From: CAUPWF01 sp964369775
GTDB taxonomy: Bacteria; Bacillota; Clostridia; Lachnospirales; Lachnospiraceae
Direction: 5' to 3'
NCBI GenBank assembly: GCA_964369775.1
Contig: CAYJHQ010000005.1
Location: forward strand, 1 to 64,000
DNA: 64,000 nucleotides
Each line of letters opens with the position of its first letter. Position 1 is the stretch's first letter. Of the stretch, positions 34,719 through 42,837 are shown piece by piece. Below the pieces are notes generated by a model that did not search any database, was not told where the DNA came from, and saw only the letters and a program-made list of their open reading frames with translations. The translations under genes were made by a program, and so were the position numbers.

Positions 34719-35792
34719 ATGAAGTTTCCAGATGGTAAGAGACTGAGTGCAGTTGCAATCGTGCTTAGCATGTTAGTGATGCTATTATTTCCAGTTTCGA
34801 GTCAAGCAACGGATGTGATTACAGACTTGCAAAATGAAACACAAGAACTAGAGAATCAAGTTTCGAGTATCAATGATGAGATACTAAAAGTTGGAGAAGA
34901 ACTAACGGATTTGAGTCGCCAGATTGAGTTAACGCAGGGGGATATAAAAAGAACAGAAGATGAATTAGAAATAGCAATGGAGAATCAAGAGAAGCAATAT
35001 GAAGAGATGACTTTGAGAATCCAGTTTATGTACGAGAATGGAGAAGCTAGTCTTTTGGAGTTGATTTTTGAAGCAGAGAGTTTTGCCGATTTAATTAACA
35101 AGACAGAATTCGTTTCTAGTGTACAAGAATATGATCAAGAACAATTAGATGCTCTTGAAGAAATACAAGACAAGATTGAGAGCGAAAAGGAAAACTTAGA
35201 GGCAGAAGAAGATGCTCTTAAACGGTTGAAAGATGAAAGCGAAGCAAAAGAAGTAGAGTTAAAGGAAAAAGCAGAAAGTGTATCGCTTACATTAGAACAG
35301 GTACAAGAACAGCTGCAAGCAGAAGAACAAAAAGCAGCAGAGAAAGCAGCGGAAGAGGCAGCGAGAAAAGAAGCCGAGCAAGCTACTAGTTCAAATGTAT
35401 CTAGTGGAAGTTCTAACTCATCTTTTGAATACGAGGGGGATGCATCAGAACTAGATGTCTTTGCAGCGATATTAGATTGTGAAGCTGGGGCTGATTATAA
35501 TGCGAGATTGGCAGTTGCTACTGTTATTATGAACCGTGTAGAAGATGGGAGATTTCCAAACACAGTGTCAGGAGTGGTGTATGCGCCAGGTCAATTTTCA
35601 CCAGTATTTACAGGTAAGCTGGACAAGGTGTTGTCGAATGGGCCGAGCCAGTTATCGTATCAAGTAGCTCAAGCTGCGATGAATGGAGAACGACTGGCAT
35701 CAGTGAGCCATTGTTACTTCTTTTTATATGCAGGTTCAACAAATAGAGATGGAGTAAATGTAGGTGGAAATTTATTCTTTACATCTTGGTAA
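34719..35792 (+). CDS. Secreted coiled-coil protein with SleB/CwlJ-type cell-wall hydrolase domain
   Basis: A 357-residue exported protein. Residues 1-30 form a signal peptide (hydrophobic core around VAIVLSMLVMLLFPV, then SQA). Residues 32-215 are a long coiled coil resembling the N-terminal half of CwlO/PcsB-type proteins, with a short hydrophobic break near 105. After a Ser/Asn linker (about 225-240), a Hydrolase_2 domain runs to the end: FAAILDCEAGADYNARLAVATVIMNRV and APGQFSPV. SHCYFF and NLFFTSW close it. SleB-like enzymes cut peptidoglycan; the coiled coil may control activity through an FtsEX-like complex (inference). AGAGAGGAATAG precedes the ATG. Confidence 0.85.
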   Translation: MKFPDGKRLSAVAIVLSMLVMLLFPVSSQATDVITDLQNETQELENQVSSINDEILKVGEELTDLSRQIELTQGDIKRTEDELEIAMENQEKQYEEMTLRIQFMYENGEASLLELIFEAESFADLINKTEFVSSVQEYDQEQLDALEEIQDKIESEKENLEAEEDALKRLKDESEAKEVELKEKAESVSLTLEQVQEQLQAEEQKAAEKAAEEAARKEAEQATSSNVSSGSSNSSFEYEGDASELDVFAAILDCEAGADYNARLAVATVIMNRVEDGRFPNTVSGVVYAPGQFSPVFTGKLDKVLSNGPSQLSYQVAQAAMNGERLASVSHCYFFLYAGSTNRDGVNVGGNLFFTSW

Positions 35793-35795
35793 AAT

Positions 35796-35846
35796 AATAA
35801 AGAAGATTCAAATTGATAAGAACTATCAGTTTGAATCTTCTTTATT
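35796..35846. terminator. Bidirectional terminator between the hydrolase and TetR genes
   Basis: A perfect 17-bp stem (35796-35812 with 35830-35846). The last codons of the TetR gene lie inside it. Confidence 0.9.
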
Positions 35847-36446
35847 TTCTAGAACTTGATTGAGATAGATGGAAAGTGTACGCTTTATATTTGAAGCGAA
35901 ATCGCAAGCACCACTTGTTAAGCACCATTCAAATACATTTCCAATAATAAGCATTCGGATATCTGTAGTAATAGATTCTAGGGAAAGAATAGGGTTTATT
36001 ACTCCTATTGAGATTGCTGTGTTCAAATAATGTTCTACGGTTACAATCGGATAGGCTCTTTCAGTACGAAGTTTAGGATTAAGGGCTTCATTTTTCGGCG
36101 TATAGTAATTGGCAATGAAATCAACACCCAGTTCTTGACAGTAGCGTGCATAGTTTAAGTATACTTGTATGATAGTGTGAATAACTTGGCTAGCGGAACA
36201 TGGAGTGGTAAGAATATCTGATTGTACTAGTGGTTGATGCTCTATGTAATAAGAAAGTAAATCTTCCTTGCTTTGAAAGTGATGATAGAAGCTTCCATTT
36301 GAAACGCCTGCTGCTTCGCAGATATTTTTGATAGAAAGTGATTCGTATCCGTCTTTTTTTAGTATTTCTTTTGCAGCTTTAAAGATTTTATCTTTTGTCA
36401 ATTGGGATTTTTGTTGTTGTTTGGAAAATGAATATTCGCTTTTCAT
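35826..36446 (-). CDS. TetR-family transcriptional regulator
   Basis: A 206-residue regulator. The DNA-binding part is typical: KDKIFKAAKEILKKDGYESLSIKNI then EAAGVSNGSFYHHFQSKEDLL. The rest is an all-helical ligand domain. The ATG at 36446 is preceded by AAGGAGG; the frame reads on upstream into a phenylalanine-rich stretch that is really promoter DNA. It is divergent from tex with no drug pump or other obvious target next to it. Confidence 0.92.
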   Translation of the reverse strand: MKSEYSFSKQQQKSQLTKDKIFKAAKEILKKDGYESLSIKNICEAAGVSNGSFYHHFQSKEDLLSYYIEHQPLVQSDILTTPCSASQVIHTIIQVYLNYARYCQELGVDFIANYYTPKNEALNPKLRTERAYPIVTVEHYLNTAISIGVINPILSLESITTDIRMLIIGNVFEWCLTSGACDFASNIKRTLSIYLNQVLENKEDSN

Positions 36447-36514
36447 TAGGAACCTCCTTGCTTTTGTATCATAATAGCACAGAAAAAAGAAAAAAAACAG
36501 AGTGAACTCTAAAT

Positions 36515-36543
36515 TTGCCAATAGAGGATATTTGTTTTATAAT
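36515..36543 (+). promoter_or_regulatory. Promoter of tex
   Basis: TTGCCA (36515-36520), a 17-bp spacer and a perfect TATAAT (36538-36543). Confidence 0.7.
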
Positions 36544-36581
36544 CAGAGAGATAGTATATACGAAGGAGAGGTATTGATTTA

Positions 36582-38602
36582 ATGGATGTAAATCAAAAAA
36601 TAACGGAAGAGTTGAATGTTCAAAGGTGGCAGGTAGATGCAGCAATAAAACTGATTGACGAGGGTAACACGATTCCGTTTATTTCAAGATATAGAAAAGA
36701 AGTGACAGGATCTTTAGATGATGAGCAACTAAGAAAGCTCCATGAAAGACTAACATATTTAAGAAACTTAGAAGATAGAAAGACACAAGTACTTTCTATT
36801 ATAGAAGAACAAGGGAAATTGACTGAAGAATTGAAATTACAGATTGTAACAGCAGAGACTCTTGTTGTGGTGGAAGATTTATATCGTCCATACAAACAAA
36901 AGAGAAGAACTAGAGCGACAATTGCTAAAGAGAAGGGATTAGAGCCATTGGCGCAATTGATACAGTTGCAACAGATAAGCGAATCTTTAGAGGTGATTGC
37001 AGCAGAGTATCTATCAGAAGAAAAGGAAGTGAATTCGATAGAGGAAGCAATCGAGGGAGCAAAGGATATCATTGCAGAGTCGATTTCGGATGAAGCAGAT
37101 TACAGAAGCTATATTAGAGATATTACATTTAAAAAAGGAAAAATCTTATCAGTTGCAAAAGATGAGAAAGAAGAGTCGGTATATGAGATGTATTACGAAT
37201 TTGAAGAACCGATTCAAAAGCTTGCAGGTCATAGAATATTAGCGCTAAACAGGGGAGAAAAGGAAAAAATCTTAGTGGTAAAAGTAGAGGCACCTGAGGA
37301 AGATATTTTAAGATATCTCCAAAAAAAGGTGATTTTCAAGGATAACTCACACACAACACCTGTTCTTCAAGCAACTGTAGAAGATAGCTATAAGCGCCTG
37401 ATTGCACCGTCGATCGAGCGTGAAATTCGAAATGAATTGACAGAGAGAGCAGAAGATGGAGCAATTGATGTTTTTAAAAAGAACTTAGGGCAGCTCTTGA
37501 TGCAACCGCCTATTACGGGGCAAGTAGTGCTTGGATGGGATCCAGCATTTCGAACTGGGTGTAAGTTAGCCGTAGTAGATCATACTGGAAAAGTAATTGC
37601 AACTACGGTAATCTATCCGACTGCACCAACCACTCCTCAAAAGATTCAAGCGGCGAAAGAAGCGTTGAAAAAGGCAATTAAAAAATATAACATTACGTTG
37701 TTTTCGGTTGGAAATGGGACTGCGTCAAGAGAATCAGAGCAATTTATAGTAGAGTTATTTAAAGAAATTCCAGAAAAAGTGCAGTATGTTATCGTAAATG
37801 AAGCAGGAGCATCTGTATATTCAGCTAGTAAGCTTGCATCTGAGGAATTTCCAAAGTTTGACGTAGGGCAAAGAAGTGCGGCTTCTATTGCGAGAAGATT
37901 ACAAGATCCATTAGCAGAGCTAGTAAAGATTGACCCAAAATCCATCGGTGTAGGTCAATACCAACACGATATGAATCAAAAGAAGTTAACAGAAGCATTA
38001 TCCGGAGTTGTAGAAGATTGCGTAAATAAAGTAGGTGTAGATTTAAATACTGCATCTGCCCCACTATTAGCATATATTGCAGGAATTAGTAGTGCAATAG
38101 CAAAAAACATTGTAACTTACAGAGAAGAAAATGGCAGTTTTACAAGTAGGAAAGAATTATTAAAGGTAGCTAAGTTAGGTCCAAAGGCATTTGAACAATG
38201 TGCAGGATTTATGAGAATTAAAGGCGGTAAAAATGCATTAGATGGAACCAGTGTCCATCCTGAGTCATACGAGGTTACTACTAAGCTACTAGAAAATCTC
38301 GGGTATGAAGTGAAGGATATTGAAGATAATAATTTAGATGGAATTTCAAAGAGTGTAAAGGACTATAAAAAGCTTTCAAGTGAATTGAATATAGGAGAGA
38401 TTACACTGAAAGATATTGTGAAAGAATTAGAAAAACCAGCAAGAGATCCACGTGATGAGATGCCAAAGCCTATTCTGAGAACAGATGTTTTAGATATGAA
38501 GGATTTGACAGAAGGAATGATTCTAAAAGGAACTGTTCGCAATGTAATTGATTTTGGGGTGTTTGTGGATATTGGCGTACATCAAGATGGATTGGTACAC
38601 AT
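36582..38602 (+). CDS. tex: Tex-like RNA-binding transcription accessory protein, 3' end lost in assembly gap
   Basis: The first 673 residues of a protein usually about 715-720 long. Tex binds nucleic acid and influences transcription. Visible parts: N-terminal helical region (INEGNTIPFISRYRKE-type segment near 20-40), YqgF/RNase H-like core (LGWDPAFRTGCKLAVVDHTGK), helix-hairpin-helix domain (ASAPLLAYIAGISSAIAKNIV) and the start of the S1 domain (GMILKGTVRNVIDFGVFVDIG). The frame stops in the N run, roughly 40 residues short. The open frame that appears to continue across the gap belongs to a different gene. Confidence 0.93.
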
Positions 38603-38702
38603 NNNNNNNNNNNNNNNNNNNNNNNNNNNNNNNNNNNNNNNNNNNNNNNNNNNNNNNNNNNNNNNNNNNNNNNNNNNNNNNNNNNNNNNNNNNNNNNNNN
38701 NN
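38603..38702. other. Assembly gap of 100 N
   Basis: Exactly 100 undetermined bases, the usual placeholder for a scaffold gap of unknown length. It removes the 3' end of tex, any intergenic DNA and the 5' end of the YitT-family gene. Confidence 0.99.
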
Positions 38703-39224
38703 GCAGGCATATTATTGGGGCTAGGAATCGGGTTGATTATACGTGCGGGTTCGTCTACAGGAGGATCAGATATAATCGCATTGATTCTAAATAAGACAAC
38801 ACACATGCCCGTATCAGTGACAATGTATATAGTAGACTTTGCAATTATCGGATTACAGATTATGTTTTGTACCTCAGAGCAACTTCTCTATGGAATATTA
38901 GCATTGATATTGACGAGTATGGTGATTGGCAGAGTTACGATTTTAGGACAGGCTCAAACGCAGTTATTTATTATTTCGAAAGAATATAGAAAAATCAAAG
39001 AAGAGTTATTAAACGATGTGCAAGTTGGTGTAACCTTGATGCAAATCGAGACAGGATTAGAAGGTGTAGCACAAAGCGGAGTACTCTGCGTAATTCCGCA
39101 GAGAAAGCTATTCACGGTAAAGGAAAAGATACAGGAGATTGATACAAACGCCTTTATTACGATCACTAGAATTAGTGAGGTGAAAGGAAGAGGGTTTACA
39201 TTAGAGCGAGAATATCGGAGGTAG
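38703..39224 (+). CDS. YitT-family membrane protein (DUF161/DUF2179), 5' end lost in gap
   Basis: The C-terminal 173 residues of a YitT-type protein normally near 280. The family stretch GIGLIIRAGSSTGGSDIIALIL is followed by two helices. The soluble DUF2179 domain ends the protein (GVTLMQIETGLEGVAQSGVLCVI, then EIDTNAFITITRISEVKGRGF). The function of the family is not settled. The reading frame happens to be in phase with tex through the N run, which creates a false fusion. trxB starts 4 bases after its stop codon. Confidence 0.85.
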   Translation, partial: AGILLGLGIGLIIRAGSSTGGSDIIALILNKTTHMPVSVTMYIVDFAIIGLQIMFCTSEQLLYGILALILTSMVIGRVTILGQAQTQLFIISKEYRKIKEELLNDVQVGVTLMQIETGLEGVAQSGVLCVIPQRKLFTVKEKIQEIDTNAFITITRISEVKGRGFTLEREYRR

Positions 39225-39227
39225 GGT

Positions 39228-40151
39228 ATGGTTTATGATGTGATTATTATTGGTGCGGGACCAGCAGGATTGTCGGCAGGGCTTTATGCAGGAAGAGCAA
39301 AGCTAGCTACATTGATTATTGAAAGAGAAAAAGATGGAGGACAAATCGTACAGACAGCAGAGATTGAAAATTATCCAGGTGGGGTAATTGGAGATACTGG
39401 ATATTCATTGATAGAGAGAATGGTAGAGCAAGCTAAGGCATTTGGAGTAGAAAAAGCTTACGACACTGTGAGTGAATTGAAACTAGACGAGGAAATCAAG
39501 ACAGTAATATGTAAAAATGAGTCTTATCAAGCGAAAACGGTTATTTTAGCTATGGGGACAAAGCCGATAAAAATTGGATGTGAAGGGGAAGAAGAGTTTA
39601 CTGGAAAAGGTGTATCCTACTGTGCAACTTGTGATGGAGCATTTTTTACTGGACTTAGAACATTTGTTGTAGGAGGGGGAGACTCAGCAGTAGAAGAAGC
39701 GATTTTCCTGACTAGGTTTGCAAGGGAAGTAACAGTTATTCATAGAAGAGATGAACTTCGGGCAGCAAAGTTTATCCAAGAAAAGGCATTTGCGAATCCT
39801 AAGATTAATTTCTTATGGGATTCGGTGGTAAAAGAGTTAAAAGGAAATGGAGTCCTTAATACAGTAGTAGTGGAAAATGTAAAGACGAAAGAGATAACAG
39901 AGATTGTTGCAGATGAAGCAGATGGTTTGTTTGGACTGTTCGTCTTTATCGGATTAAGACCGCAGACGGAGTTAGTTGAAGGAAAAGTGACTTTAAACAA
40001 GGGCTATATAGTTACAGACGAAAATATGAAGACGAGCATAGATGGTGTATTTGCAGCAGGAGATGCTCGTGAGAAGTTATTGCGTCAAGTGGTAACTGCT
40101 ACAGCTGATGGAGCAATTGCAGCTGTTCAAGCCGAGATACATCAAGCATAA
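39228..40151 (+). CDS. trxB: Thioredoxin-disulfide reductase
   Basis: A 307-residue FAD- and NADPH-dependent enzyme that reduces thioredoxin. FAD-binding GAGPAGLSAGLYAGRA, redox pair CATC in SYCATCDGAFF, NADPH-binding GGGDSAVEEAIFL and the final FAD motif GVFAAGDAREKLLRQVVTATADGAIAA are all present. CGGAGGTAGG precedes the ATG. It is probably cotranscribed with the YitT-type gene. Confidence 0.95.
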   Translation: MVYDVIIIGAGPAGLSAGLYAGRAKLATLIIEREKDGGQIVQTAEIENYPGGVIGDTGYSLIERMVEQAKAFGVEKAYDTVSELKLDEEIKTVICKNESYQAKTVILAMGTKPIKIGCEGEEEFTGKGVSYCATCDGAFFTGLRTFVVGGGDSAVEEAIFLTRFAREVTVIHRRDELRAAKFIQEKAFANPKINFLWDSVVKELKGNGVLNTVVVENVKTKEITEIVADEADGLFGLFVFIGLRPQTELVEGKVTLNKGYIVTDENMKTSIDGVFAAGDAREKLLRQVVTATADGAIAAVQAEIHQA

Positions 40152-40290
40152 ATAAAGCGTAAATTAAGTAGAATGAATATATCTAAAGTACTAACGGAGA
40201 CTCCTAGAGCGATGATTAGGAAAAGTAGATATTTCATAAATAAAAATCGCATTGTACCCTTTTGAAAAGGGACGAGAGCAGGAGGAAAAA

Positions 40291-40893
40291 ATGAATAAAA
40301 AAATGAAAACCAGTTATTTAACACAGATGGGATTACTCAGTGGGATTATTGTATTGATGGCATTCACACCGCTTGGATATTTGAGAGTAGGGGCACTATC
40401 TATTACATTTATCATGATTCCGGTAGCAGTAGGTGGAATTTTGATGGGACCAGTTGCAGGTGCAGCTTTAGGTGGTGTATTTGGGATGACAAGCTTTATT
40501 CAAGGGATGACGAGTGGGTCTCTTGTCACAGTACTGATGAATGAAGATCCGATTCGAACATTTATACTGTGTGTAGCAACTAGGGTCTTGATGGGATTTT
40601 GTGTAGGCGGAATATTTAAGGTACTAGAAGTTCAAAGCAAAGGTAAAGTGACTAGCTATGTAGTAGCAAGTGCTTCGGCAGCTTTATTAAATACTGTGTT
40701 TTTTGTAGGAACGTTGGGGTTATTATTCCAAGGGACTATATCTGAGATGGCATCTGAAGATGGAATCACATTACTAGGTTTTTTATTAGCATTTATAACG
40801 ATTAATAGCGTAGTGGAGTTGATTGCAAGCGCAGTTGTGGGAACAGCTATCAGTAAAAGTGTGCATCGATTCTTAAAAAAGCAAGGAGTGTAG
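40291..40893 (+). CDS. ECF-transporter substrate-binding (S) component, possibly pantothenate type
   Basis: A 200-residue membrane protein with six helices. The block PLGYLRVGALSITFIMIPVAV, then GPVAGAALGGVFGMTSFIQG, is like the S subunits for vitamins, nearest in feel to PanT/RibU-type proteins. S components bind a vitamin and use a shared EcfAAT module encoded elsewhere. The ATG at 40291 follows GCAGGAGG; upstream in-frame sequence to 40252 is non-coding. The ligand is uncertain. A P1-family peptidase follows after 3 bases. The 139-base region upstream shows no riboswitch that I recognise. Confidence 0.85.
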   Translation: MNKKMKTSYLTQMGLLSGIIVLMAFTPLGYLRVGALSITFIMIPVAVGGILMGPVAGAALGGVFGMTSFIQGMTSGSLVTVLMNEDPIRTFILCVATRVLMGFCVGGIFKVLEVQSKGKVTSYVVASASAALLNTVFFVGTLGLLFQGTISEMASEDGITLLGFLLAFITINSVVELIASAVVGTAISKSVHRFLKKQGV

Positions 40894-40896
40894 TCT

Positions 40897-41844
40897 ATGA
40901 AGGAGAGAAGTGTAAAAGAAATTGATTTTATAGATGTGGGCGGATTTTCACTGGGACACGAACATGATGAGGTCGGAATCACTGGTTGTACAGTGATTCT
41001 GCCAGATGAGTGTGCGGTTGCAGGAGTAGATATAAGAGGTGGAGGGCCGGCGTCAAGAGAAGTTCACTTGCTTCACCCTCTGGCAGCGGCTATGGGAATT
41101 CATGGGGTACTGCTTTCAGGAGGTTCTGCATTTGGCCTAGATGCAGCCGGTGGAGTTATGAAATATTTAGAAGAACAGGATATAGGATTTGATGTAGGTG
41201 TAGCGAAGGTGCCACTAGTGTGCCAAAGCTGCATCTTTGATTTACATATCGGGAATGGAAAAATACGACCAGATGCAAAAATGGCATATAGAGCTTGTCA
41301 AAATGCCAAAAAAAATGAGCGAAGACAAGGAAGTGTGGGAGTAGGTATCGGATGTACGGTAGGGAAGGTCAAGGGCCCACAGTATGCAATGCAAGGGGGA
41401 ATTGGAACATTTGCACTTCAGTTAGGGAAAATAAAAGTAGGTGCACTCGTTGCAGTAAATGCTTTTGGAGACGTGTATGACAGGGCGAAGAATAAGCAGA
41501 TAGCAGGAGCATTAAATGATGCAAAAGACGGAATGGAATCATCACGGGAAGTGTTGTATAAGATGGCAGAAGAAAACGCATTTACTGGAAACACAACTTT
41601 GGGAGTCATAGTGACAAACTGTACATTTACAAAAGCACAGATGTGTAAAATTGCAAGTATGGCGCAAAATGGACTTGTAAGAGCAATCGACCCGATACAT
41701 ACAACAATGGATGGAGACACGGTATACGCTGTATCAACCGGAAATGAAATCGCAAATATTGATATAGTAGGGACTTTAGCAGCAGAAGTTATGGAAAGGG
41801 CAATTATCCGAAGTATCAACGAACACACTTTGGTCATATATTAG
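40897..41844 (+). CDS. P1-family peptidase (DmpA/BapA, S58)
   Basis: A 315-residue Ntn-type hydrolase that matures by self-cleavage. It has the family's glycine-rich core: SLGHEHDEVGITGCTVIL, VDIRGGGPASRE, VLLSGGSAFGLDAAGGVM and GGIGTFALQLG. The predicted cleavage/nucleophile site is near FTGNTTLGVIVTN. Members remove N-terminal L-, D- or beta-amino acids from peptides and amides, BapA being specific for beta-alanyl residues. It directly follows an ECF S component, suggesting processing of the imported compound (inference). Confidence 0.88.
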   Translation: MKERSVKEIDFIDVGGFSLGHEHDEVGITGCTVILPDECAVAGVDIRGGGPASREVHLLHPLAAAMGIHGVLLSGGSAFGLDAAGGVMKYLEEQDIGFDVGVAKVPLVCQSCIFDLHIGNGKIRPDAKMAYRACQNAKKNERRQGSVGVGIGCTVGKVKGPQYAMQGGIGTFALQLGKIKVGALVAVNAFGDVYDRAKNKQIAGALNDAKDGMESSREVLYKMAEENAFTGNTTLGVIVTNCTFTKAQMCKIASMAQNGLVRAIDPIHTTMDGDTVYAVSTGNEIANIDIVGTLAAEVMERAIIRSINEHTLVIY

Positions 41845-41870
41845 TAGTAAAATAATAAGGAAATTCATAT

Positions 41871-42140
41871 ATGCGGATGTGTGAAATTCGGTGCAAGGAA
41901 GTAATTAATATGTGTAACTGCAAGAAGTTGGGATGCATTATTGATGTGGAAGTCGACTTGTGTAAAGGGACAGTTGAAGCGATATTAGTACCTGAATCTG
42001 AAAAAACAGGAGGTTGGTTTGGCTGCGATAAATTGTATTATATTCCATATGAATGTATAAAGAAAGTAGGAGAAAACCTTGTGTTTGTGGAGATTTGTGA
42101 GGAAAAATGCTTAAAGGTCAATACGAAATGTAAGCGATAG
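41871..42140 (+). CDS. YlmC/YmxH-family sporulation protein (PRC-barrel)
   Basis: An 89-residue single-domain PRC-barrel protein. It follows the family pattern closely: MRMCEIRCKEVINMCNCKKLG, then DVEVDLCKGTVEAILVP, FGCDKLYYIPYECIKKVGENLVFV. These small proteins are conserved in spore-forming Firmicutes and some are sporulation-induced; their biochemical role is not known. The many extra cysteines (10 in 89 residues) are unusual and could bind metal. AAGGAA precedes the ATG. Confidence 0.85.
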   Translation: MRMCEIRCKEVINMCNCKKLGCIIDVEVDLCKGTVEAILVPESEKTGGWFGCDKLYYIPYECIKKVGENLVFVEICEEKCLKVNTKCKR

Positions 42141-42156
42141 AATGGAGGAACAGTAG

Positions 42157-42837
42157 ATGAGTAAGGTGAAAATCTTGGTGGTAGACGATGAGAGCCGTAT
42201 GAGAAAATTGGTTCGCGATTTTTTGGGAAGAGAAGGATATACTATCATAGAGGCAGAAAACGGAGCACAAGCAATGGAGTTTTTTTATAAAGATAAAGAA
42301 ATCTCACTGATGATTGTAGACGTGATGATGCCAGAGATGAATGGATGGGAGGTTTGCAAAGAAGTTCGTCTAGACTCCCAAATTCCTATGATTATGCTCA
42401 CGGCAAAAGGCGAAGAGAGAGACGAGCTAAAAGGATTTGAATTAGGTGTAGATGAGTATATAACAAAACCTTTTAGCCCGAAAATATTGGTGGCTCGTGT
42501 AAATGCCTTGCTCAGAAGAAATATAGAAGAGGTAGAGTCAGATGTTATCGATGCTGGAGGAATTCAAATCGATAAAGGAGCACATACGGTGAAGGTGGAA
42601 GAGCAGTATGTTGAGCTGAGCTACAAAGAATTTGAATTGCTTGTGTACTTTGTGGAAAACCAAGGGTTGGCGTTGTCGAGAGAAAAGATATTGAACCAAG
42701 TCTGGGATTATGATTACTACGGTGATGCTAGAACAATTGATACACATGTAAAGAAGCTACGGAGCAAGATGGGCGATAAAGGGGATTTTATTAAGACTAT
42801 ATGGGGAATGGGATATAAATTTGAGGTGATCGAATGA
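42157..42837 (+). CDS. OmpR/PhoB-family response regulator
   Basis: A 226-residue regulator. The receiver domain (1-120) has the acidic pocket VVDDE, the phosphoacceptor Asp in LMIVDVMMPEMNGWEV and the lysine in YITKPFSP. The C-terminal winged helix (about 130-226) ends TIDTHVKKLRSKMGDKG, IWGMGYKFE. AATGGAGG precedes the ATG. It overlaps its kinase gene by four bases (ATGA), so they form one two-component pair. The signal is unknown. Confidence 0.94.
   Translation: MSKVKILVVDDESRMRKLVRDFLGREGYTIIEAENGAQAMEFFYKDKEISLMIVDVMMPEMNGWEVCKEVRLDSQIPMIMLTAKGEERDELKGFELGVDEYITKPFSPKILVARVNALLRRNIEEVESDVIDAGGIQIDKGAHTVKVEEQYVELSYKEFELLVYFVENQGLALSREKILNQVWDYDYYGDARTIDTHVKKLRSKMGDKGDFIKTIWGMGYKFEVIE

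Noticed and set aside
36582..39224. A single 880-residue protein spanning the N run
   Set aside because: The two ends belong to unrelated families and the middle is 100 placeholder bases, so it was split into two partial genes.
40152..40290. Possible riboswitch ahead of the ECF S component
   Set aside because: No FMN, TPP or other conserved core was recognised; only short hairpins (TCCTA/TAGGA and CCCTTTT/AAGGG) are present.
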